Positions 22,001-22,057 of a DNA stretch of 22,057 nucleotides are shown piece by piece. A model generated the notes under the pieces. The model did not search any database and had not been told where the DNA came from. It saw only the letters and a program-made list of their open reading frames with translations. This DNA is from Lingula anatina (taxonomy: Eukaryota > Brachiopoda > Lingulata > Lingulida > Lingulidae): the NCBI RefSeq assembly GCF_001039355.2, contig NW_019775827.1, positions 60,461-82,517 of the forward strand, given 5' to 3'. Numbering within the stretch: the first letter of the stretch is position 1; the number at the start of each line of letters is the position of its first letter. The position numbers and the translations under genes were made by a program.

Positions 22001-22057
22001 GGACACTTTGTGGGAAAAAGGAAGTGAGTGGTACATAGTGCTGTACAGGCTGCTATG
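976..22057 (+). CDS. Piezo: Piezo mechanosensitive channel, internal fragment (16 exons; 5' and 3' ends outside window)
   Basis: Overview of the whole gene fragment; coding parts are the exons listed separately. Piezo proteins form homotrimeric, three-bladed, stretch-activated cation channels in the plasma membrane; each subunit has 30-plus membrane helices, grouped in fours along the blade. The spliced frame here gives about 706 codons, equal to about a quarter of a normal Piezo of 2,500 or so residues. It aligns in order with vertebrate PIEZO1 from the segment before its IRLVAPD motif to the segment around RRLLELH. All 15 internal junctions are GT-AG and keep frame (phases 2,2,0,0,0,0,0,0,1,1,0,2,2,2,1). 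Hydrophobic segments fall in three clusters (exons 2-3, exons 7-9, exons 11-13) separated by polar cytosolic linkers (exons 4-6, 9-10, 14-15). The start codon, pore, cap and C-terminal domain are not in the window. Family assignment is firm; ortholog type (1 or 2) is not meaningful for an invertebrate. Confidence 0.96.
1127..1150. repeat. (CG)4 plus (CA)n alternating purine-pyrimidine tract
   Basis: Eight bases of CG repeat lead into TG and a run of CA repeats, so purines and pyrimidines alternate from about 1122 to 1150. It lies in the 180-bp intron between exons 1 and 2, ending 48 bp before the acceptor. Confidence 0.9.
1199..1645 (+). CDS. Piezo: Piezo exon 2 of window (447 bp), first blade membrane helices
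   Basis: Acceptor after a T-rich run (tttttttcag, AG at 1197-1198), donor GTAAAG at 1646. It encodes VDEANVLNIARLLVPD, then a hydrophobic helix around AMFTISLITFIVCW, a basic and proline-rich loop, a helix pair around IAILFLGVAGIAHPS and ISAVYFLSFLFIATWWAC, and a fourth helix around FRLVLLVFSGVHLLLLYLYQ. AGIAHPS and the SAVYFL/ATWWAC block are Piezo family hallmarks (vertebrate LAGIAHPS, SSVYLL, TWWACHFP). The GTG at 1200 is an internal Val codon, not a start. The exon ends in phase 2 (AG), finished by the A at 2616. Confidence 0.96.
1646..2615 (+). other. Intron between exons 2 and 3, with ATT repeats
   Basis: AT-rich intron with T/A-rich low complexity and ATT trinucleotide runs at about 2429-2478 and 2585-2601, the second directly before the acceptor region. 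A decoy acceptor (attattcag) ends at 2480. No other feature seen. Confidence 0.7.
2616..2778 (+). CDS. Piezo: Piezo exon 3 of window (163 bp)
   Basis: Acceptor catttcag (AG 2614-2615), donor GTGAGT at 2779. It encodes LFGLTGIIETSCSKAWEVEF followed by NPWPVYVSP and a hydrophobic helix around AVILAFYWILAIEVRLW, ending at SHISD. Vertebrate PIEZO1 has the same order: GLKDFV, then NCSS, then DWPVYASPGVLLLL. The exon ends at a complete codon (phase 0) and starts the run of phase-0 junctions. The open frame past 2778 (to 2913) runs into the donor and a repeat and is not coding. Confidence 0.94.
2809..2965 (+). mobile_element. Copy 1 of an interspersed MITE-like repeat (intron 3)
   Basis: The sequence from tttcacaaaaaaa through aagaacttt, ttaccaaggttacatggg, atcctagtaccctatc, caggagcagtg and tagtcaacta to gggaactg is repeated in the same order and orientation at 19137-19310. 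Its ends are loosely inverted (cacaaaaaaatttaagt against acttaagtttttttttg). This copy is more degraded at its borders than the second, and no target duplication is clear. It starts about 30 bp after the exon 3 donor. Confidence 0.75.
2966..4003 (+). other. Remainder of intron 3
   Basis: AT-rich non-coding sequence. I see no supported exon, RNA gene or repeat in it; the short ORFs at 3052-3318 overlap on both strands and have no family resemblance. Confidence 0.6.
4004..4105 (+). CDS. Piezo: Piezo exon 4 of window (102 bp, cytosolic linker; possible 126-bp form)
   Basis: Acceptor ttatacag (AG 4002-4003), donor CAG|GTAGAG at 4106. Phase 0 at both ends. It encodes 34 residues, VEQHPPGSDSASPSML then a basic stretch RAHMKRPKSRSRAVSEKQ, with no hydrophobic segment, fitting the cytosolic linker that follows the first membrane group (vertebrate PIEZO1 is also polar and basic here). 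A second in-frame GT at 4130 (GAG|GTTTGA) would add eight codons (VEKDPAEE) and also leave phase 0; its match to the donor consensus is poorer. The linker sequence itself is not conserved, so the call rests on splice sites, frame and position. Confidence 0.8.
4106..6628 (+). other. First half of intron 4
   Basis: Non-coding, strongly AT-rich. It contains a C-rich stretch (about 4240-4290), poly-T/poly-A runs, a short (atgat)n run near 6338-6354, a catgcatgcatgcacatgcac run near 6463-6485 and a tatattta-type run around 6507-6550. No exon with consistent frame found. Confidence 0.6.
6629..7174. mobile_element. 546-bp foldback element with about 155-165 bp terminal inverted repeats
   Basis: The left arm (6629-6794) and the reverse complement of the right arm (7022-7174) are nearly identical, starting AGAGCGCATTCTCAACG and ending TCTCGGCTCCG. 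They differ by a few substitutions and one gap of about ten bases. The 227-bp loop is non-coding. It is more GC-rich than its surroundings. A target duplication is not clear (ttta before, aagt after). With no transposase it is a non-autonomous foldback or MITE type. The near-identity of the arms points to recent insertion or gene conversion. Family unassigned. Confidence 0.92.
7175..8980 (+). other. Second half of intron 4
   Basis: AT-rich non-coding sequence. It holds a perfect 16-bp palindrome (gaggtggcgccacctc) near 8432-8447, a C-run near 8510-8528 and poly-A near 8133-8144. No exon or RNA gene supported. Confidence 0.6.
8981..9022 (+). CDS. Piezo: Piezo exon 5 of window (42-bp linker microexon)
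   Basis: Acceptor gttgctttag (AG 8979-8980), donor CAG|GTAAAA at 9023. Phase 0 at both ends. It encodes 14 residues, TTPKMPDLTGGSIQ, of linker character. It follows a 4.9-kb intron. Because its length is a multiple of three and both junctions are phase 0, it could be skipped without a frameshift. Support is splice sites plus frame; there is no sequence conservation to lean on. Confidence 0.7.
9213..9243 (+). repeat. (GGGC)n tetranucleotide repeat, G-quadruplex-prone
   Basis: A GGGG followed by six or seven CGGG units gives many G3 tracts with one-base loops, the classical layout for a stable G-quadruplex on the coding strand, and so in the pre-mRNA. It lies 190 bp after the exon 5 donor. Confidence 0.9.
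9808..9839. repeat. (CATA)n microsatellite
   Basis: About eight units of catacata in intron 5. No other significance seen. Confidence 0.95.
10113..10163 (+). CDS. Piezo: Piezo exon 6 of window (51-bp linker microexon)
   Basis: Acceptor cggtccag (AG 10111-10112), preceded by a branch-point-like ctaac; donor GAG|GTAAGA at 10164. It encodes 17 residues, TPPDLLYNLNVSESEAE, polar and acidic. Phase 0 at both ends, so it is another frame-neutral unit of the same cytosolic linker. A competing AG at 10121-10122 would break the frame and is disfavoured. Confidence 0.75.
10164..11524 (+). other. Intron 6
   Basis: AT-rich non-coding sequence with one hairpin-forming inverted repeat (10961-11057) and a short direct repeat (aactggaaaagacctgg / aactggaatagacctgg near 11150-11200). 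The ORF at 10248-10457 has no family resemblance. Confidence 0.6.
10961..11057. repeat. 97-bp inverted repeat (hairpin or tiny MITE)
   Basis: The left end tagaggctacagctatcata pairs with the reverse complement of the right end (tagaggctgtttgaacagct, then atcatac), with a small bulge. It could be a short foldback element. No target duplication was found. Confidence 0.7.
11525..11725 (+). CDS. Piezo: Piezo exon 7 of window (201 bp), linker end and next membrane helix
   Basis: Acceptor atatttcag (AG 11523-11524), donor ATG|GTATGG at 11726. Phase 0 at both ends. The first 45 or so residues are polar, proline- and serine-rich (RLVENEDRPISYNSLEP through a DSPSHQDSPP stretch); then SIWGTIFFYLMRQSYIVTLV begins a membrane helix ending VVMM. 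Vertebrate PIEZO1 has LGHLIMDQSYVCALIAMMVW at this point, so the M-x-QSY and MM signature is conserved across the exon junction (MM then WSITYHSW in the next exon). The open frame upstream of 11525 is intronic. Confidence 0.95.
11997..12248 (+). CDS. Piezo: Piezo exon 8 of window (252 bp), WSITYHSW block
   Basis: Acceptor acatttttag (AG 11995-11996), donor AAG|GTAAAT at 12249. Phase 0 at both ends. It encodes LWSITYHSWLTFVFLLAACI, then IWMTPHSR, a second helix region SPVIILYAHCLLIIGYVFGL, the lumenal/cytosolic turn EKELPGTETYEEIGL and RYPYPCLPLG. WSITYHSWLTFV is nearly identical to vertebrate PIEZO1, and ELPTT...GL..TRYPCLDLG matches in order. This is one of the best-conserved exons in the window and anchors the family call. 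Confidence 0.97.
12249..12786 (+). other. Intron 8, with TCCTATAGGA-type repeats
   Basis: Non-coding. The stretch 12308-12478 is dense in variants of cctataggact, tcctacaggattcctat, tcctataggat and ctcctgtaggaaa, in both orientations. The rest shows nothing. Confidence 0.6.
12308..12478. repeat. Palindrome-rich repeat with TCCTATAGGA-like words
   Basis: Several near-palindromic words (tcctataggat, tcctacaggattcctat against ataggactcctgtagga) make nested inverted repeats; the outer ends ccctatagg and ccattaggg are loosely inverted. It may be a degraded foldback element. Borders are approximate. Confidence 0.55.
12787..12910 (+). CDS. Piezo: Piezo exon 9 of window (124 bp), helix end plus charged linker
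   Basis: Acceptor atcttctag (AG 12785-12786), donor CAGG|GTAAGT at 12911. It enters in phase 0 and leaves in phase 1 (single G). It encodes VIYTFFFWLTLRQWRKE, matching vertebrate LLYTLTFWLLLRQFVKE, then a charged linker LNKQLELEKGLELEARQDQG likely to be helical or coiled. The 3' half of this exon plus its donor and the start of the next intron recur 115 bp downstream (see the tandem duplication entry). Confidence 0.95.
12855..13060 (+). repeat. Tandem duplication, 115-bp period, of the exon 9 3' end and donor
   Basis: The end of exon 9 (gagaaggggctggagttgg...caagatcaagg...cagg), its donor and the first 30 or so intron bases (attttattatggaatacattga) recur exactly 115 bp downstream (12865 to 12980; exon end 12910 to 13025) with scattered substitutions. 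The second copy keeps the coding frame and a GT donor (GTAGGT at 13026). First copy runs about 12855-12945, second about 12970-13060. Confidence 0.9.
12951..13025 (+). CDS. Piezo: Possible cassette exon from the duplication (75 bp); may be decayed
   Basis: After an AG at 12949-12950, the frame entering in phase 1 is open for 75 bp and exits in phase 1 at a GTAGGT donor. It encodes (G)DVNKFMKLEMEKGLELGV, RQDQGGQ, a near copy of the exon 9 linker. Inclusion between exons 9 and 10 would add 25 residues with no frameshift. Against it, the intron left between exon 9 and this unit would be only 40 nt, its pyrimidine tract is poor, and retention without splicing meets a TAG just after the exon 9 donor. 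It may be an unused relic. Confidence 0.35.
13271..13318 (+). CDS. Piezo: Piezo exon 10 of window (48-bp linker exon)
   Basis: Acceptor gatgtttcag (AG 13269-13270), donor ATAG|GTGAGT at 13319. Phase 1 at both ends, length a multiple of three, so skipping it would keep frame. It encodes (G)DVGHTDGKDSDTMTKI, a polar, acidic linker segment between the RQWRKE helix and the conserved KYWI helix. Vertebrates have a similarly placed variable threonine- and glutamate-rich stretch. Confidence 0.85.
13444..13586 (+). CDS. Piezo: Piezo exon 11 of window (143 bp), KYW helix pair
   Basis: Acceptor ttctttcag (AG 13442-13443), donor CAG|GTATGG at 13587. It enters in phase 1 (G|GA = Gly) and leaves in phase 0. 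It encodes GKAVMSFLSKYWILVCSAM, then a helix region MLAMGIIDKP, then VLYRCVYMLLFLLYIIIFQ. Vertebrate PIEZO1 reads ...GVYAKYWIYVCAGMFIVVS...VVYKIVYMFLFLLCLTLFQ; KYWI-VC, VY--VYM-LFLL and the final FQ are shared. Confidence 0.97.
13587..14390 (+). other. Intron 11
   Basis: AT-rich non-coding sequence. I see no exon, RNA gene or clear repeat; ORFs at 13452-13688 and 13806-14000 are read-through from exon 11 or chance. Confidence 0.6.
14391..14539 (+). CDS. Piezo: Piezo exon 12 of window (149 bp), YQF..YWRN block
   Basis: Acceptor tctattccag (AG 14389-14390), donor GACAT|GTAAGT at 14540. It enters in phase 0 and leaves in phase 2 (AT, completed to Ile by the A at 15378). It encodes LSYKVWRFVLYVFWWVVIIY, SMLVLILIYTYQFNAFPSYW, then RNGTGLSDDI. 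It matches vertebrate YYSLWRKLLKAFWWLVVAYTMLVLI, YTFQFQDFPAYWRNLTG. The N-G-T sequon after YWR corresponds to the conserved N-L-T in vertebrates and is presumably extracellular. The last 20 bases of the exon are the founder of a minisatellite that fills the start of the next intron. Confidence 0.97.
14519..15270 (+). repeat. 31-bp minisatellite grown from the exon 12 / intron 12 junction, about 24 units
   Basis: The unit is acaggactgtctgatgacat followed by gtaagtatggg, 31 bp. The first unit is the real exon 12 end plus its donor (14519-14550). Around 18 further units to about 15110 are well preserved; the last five or so are shortened or diverged. About eleven intronic units keep an exact GTAAGT after the same exon-like sequence and three have GTGAGC. 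Since 31 is not a multiple of three, the reverse strand stays open in long overlapping frames, which are artefacts. Confidence 0.95.
15378..15524 (+). CDS. Piezo: Piezo exon 13 of window (147 bp), GLEQ and HYFHKPFM block
   Basis: Acceptor ttatttccag (AG 15376-15377), donor ACTT|GTGAGT at 15525. Phase 2 at both ends. It encodes (I)LADIGLEQYDVAGLVLKML, a hydrophobic helix TPTVFLIMVILQV and HYFHKPFMLMSDVKRY. Vertebrate PIEZO1 has LGDLGLEQFSVSELFSSIL, then a helix, then LQLHYFHRPFMQLTDME. The exon leaves TT, so the next exon's first base decides between Phe and Leu: T from 18834 gives Phe, G from the candidate exon at 16706 gives Leu. Confidence 0.97.
15525..15995 (+). other. Start of intron 13
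   Basis: Non-coding, with many tgt/gtg words and no supported exon or repeat. Confidence 0.55.
15996..16258. mobile_element. 263-bp foldback MITE, CAGGCCTACCC ends, TTACT target duplication
   Basis: The left arm (15996-16100) and the reverse complement of the right arm (16163-16258) match over about 100 bp with scattered differences, both starting CAGGCCTACCCAACTACCAG. A 5-bp direct duplication, TTACT, flanks it (15991-15995 and 16259-16263). The 62-bp loop is non-coding. No transposase. Same CAGGCC start and 5-bp duplication as the element at 36-211. Superfamily not assigned. Confidence 0.92.
16461..16494 (+). repeat. Purine-only G-rich tract, G-quadruplex-prone
   Basis: It reads as GGG tracts separated by AGA, TAT, AGGAGGA and A, giving at least four G3 runs within about 30 bases on the coding strand. 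It lies about 210 bp before the candidate exon at 16706. Confidence 0.75.
16706..16738 (+). CDS. Piezo: Possible Piezo cassette exon in intron 13 (3' border uncertain)
   Basis: After a good acceptor (gttttctacag, AG 16704-16705), the frame entering from exon 13 reads LLPGQEFELQLW before a TAA at 16761. Vertebrate PIEZO1 has SLPGTRLPR shortly after its HYFHRPFM block, so LPG falls at about the expected place. Donors that would leave phase 2, as the next exon needs, are GT at 16721, 16727, 16736 and 16739; all are poor matches to consensus. The best by eye, TG|GTTGGT at 16739, gives the 33-bp exon listed. It may be a rarely used cassette, an alternative terminal exon or a chance match. The direct join of exon 13 to 18834 is also in frame. 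Confidence 0.4.
18634..18696. repeat. Small inverted repeat (13-bp arms)
   Basis: aaattggacggtc at 18634-18646 pairs with gactgtccaattt at 18684-18696, one mismatch, with a 37-bp loop. A 16-bp perfect palindrome (aactgttataacagtt) follows at 18699-18714. The arrangement could be the remnant of a tiny element or chance. Confidence 0.55.
18834..18863 (+). CDS. Piezo: Piezo exon 14 of window (30-bp microexon)
   Basis: Acceptor after a long pyrimidine run (cccctacttctcag, AG 18832-18833), donor AAA|GTGAGT at 18864. Phase 2 at both ends. With TT from exon 13 it reads F-DLPAKPKKIK, and its trailing AA is completed to Lys by the next exon. It is short, basic and cytosolic in character. The frame match on both sides and the strong splice sites support it; length 30 means skipping would also keep frame (TT|G from exon 15). 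Confidence 0.75.
18864..19136 (+). other. Start of intron 14
   Basis: AT-rich non-coding sequence; nothing supported. Confidence 0.55.
19137..19310 (+). mobile_element. Copy 2 of the interspersed MITE-like repeat (174 bp)
   Basis: The ends are inverted: left TCAGGCTCCGGTTTCACAAA, and the right read in reverse TCAGGCCCCAGTTTCACAAA; inside these, ttccctggctaag is inverted too. The middle matches the repeat at 2809-2965 in the same orientation. No target duplication is evident. Non-coding; the two opposed ORFs over it are artefacts. Family unassigned. Confidence 0.85.
19311..21726 (+). other. Rest of intron 14
   Basis: AT-rich non-coding sequence with a tattatattatatc-type run near 19929-19957. 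ORFs at 19912-20127, 20690-20959 and 20987-21187 are low-complexity chance frames. No exon, RNA gene or element supported. Confidence 0.6.
21727..21818 (+). CDS. Piezo: Piezo exon 15 of window (92 bp), acidic then poly-Lys linker
   Basis: Acceptor tgttgttgcag (AG 21725-21726), donor AGAG|GTATTT at 21819. It enters in phase 2 (AA|G) and leaves in phase 1. It encodes KKPAPPGEATDGEQTEGEGE, DEGAEKKKKKRG: an acidic block followed by five lysines. It lies where vertebrate PIEZO1 has its glutamine- and glutamate-rich cytosolic loop before the next membrane group. Its GC-rich composition stands out sharply from the AT-rich introns on both sides. Confidence 0.9.
21973..22057 (+). CDS. Piezo: Piezo exon 16 of window, partial (cut by window end)
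   Basis: Acceptor ttttcatgtcag (AG 21971-21972), entered in phase 1 (G|GA = Gly). It reads GLLSSMKHYSDTLWEKG, then SEWYIVLYRLL to the window edge. The end resembles vertebrate VFLRRLLELHVFK, the start of the next membrane helix group. A GTGAGT at 22024 could be taken for a donor, but the frame continues open to the end and the residues after it match the family, so read-through is preferred. Confidence 0.85.

Noticed and set aside
22024-22029. GTGAGT as the donor of exon 16
   Set aside because: Reading through stays open and gives SEWYIVLYRLL, which resembles the vertebrate RRLLELH region; the window ends too soon to settle it fully.
1-22057. tRNA, rRNA, CRISPR, or a bacterial-type system
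   Set aside because: No cloverleaf, rRNA block or regularly spaced direct repeats with unique spacers were seen; spliceosomal introns show that this is an animal nuclear gene.

Overview
The window is 22 kb of AT-rich, intron-rich animal DNA carrying an internal piece of one gene on the + strand: a Piezo mechanosensitive cation channel. Spliced conceptually, 16 exons (976-1018, 1199-1645, 2616-2778, 4004-4105, 8981-9022, 10113-10163, 11525-11725, 11997-12248, 12787-12910, 13271-13318, 13444-13586, 14391-14539, 15378-15524, 18834-18863, 21727-21818, 21973 to the window end) give one open frame of about 706 codons. Every junction is GT-AG and phase-consistent. The piece corresponds to roughly residues 110-770 of vertebrate PIEZO1, the distal part of the N-terminal membrane blade. 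The true start codon, promoter, rest of the blade, pore and 3' end lie outside. The identification rests on recalled family motifs (SAVYFL..ATWWAC, WSITYHSW, RYP.PCL.LG, YWRN.T, GLEQ, HYFH.PFM) and on exon continuity.

The organism is an invertebrate. The Piezo divergence, small exons, kilobase introns and short foldback transposons in introns would suit a mollusc or another lophotrochozoan, but the species cannot be named from this window.

Layout. 1-975 is the end of an upstream intron with a small MITE at 36-211. 976-4105 holds exons 1-4 (first membrane group and start of a cytosolic loop). 4106-8980 is a 4.9 kb intron with a 546-bp near-perfect foldback element. 8981-10163 holds two tiny loop exons. 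11525-15524 holds most of the membrane segments, a partial exon duplication (around 12855-13060) and a minisatellite grown out of an exon-intron junction (about 14519-15270). 15525-18833 is an intron with another foldback MITE, a G-quadruplex-like tract and a possible cassette exon. 18834 to the end holds a 30-bp microexon, a charged linker exon and a partial exon cut by the window end.

No second gene, tRNA, rRNA, CRISPR array or intact transposase was found. The points of most interest are about splicing: a minisatellite that repeats the exon 12 5' splice site many times, a frame-preserving tandem copy of the 3' end of exon 9, and a run of phase-symmetric small exons in cytosolic loops that could be skipped or included without changing frame.
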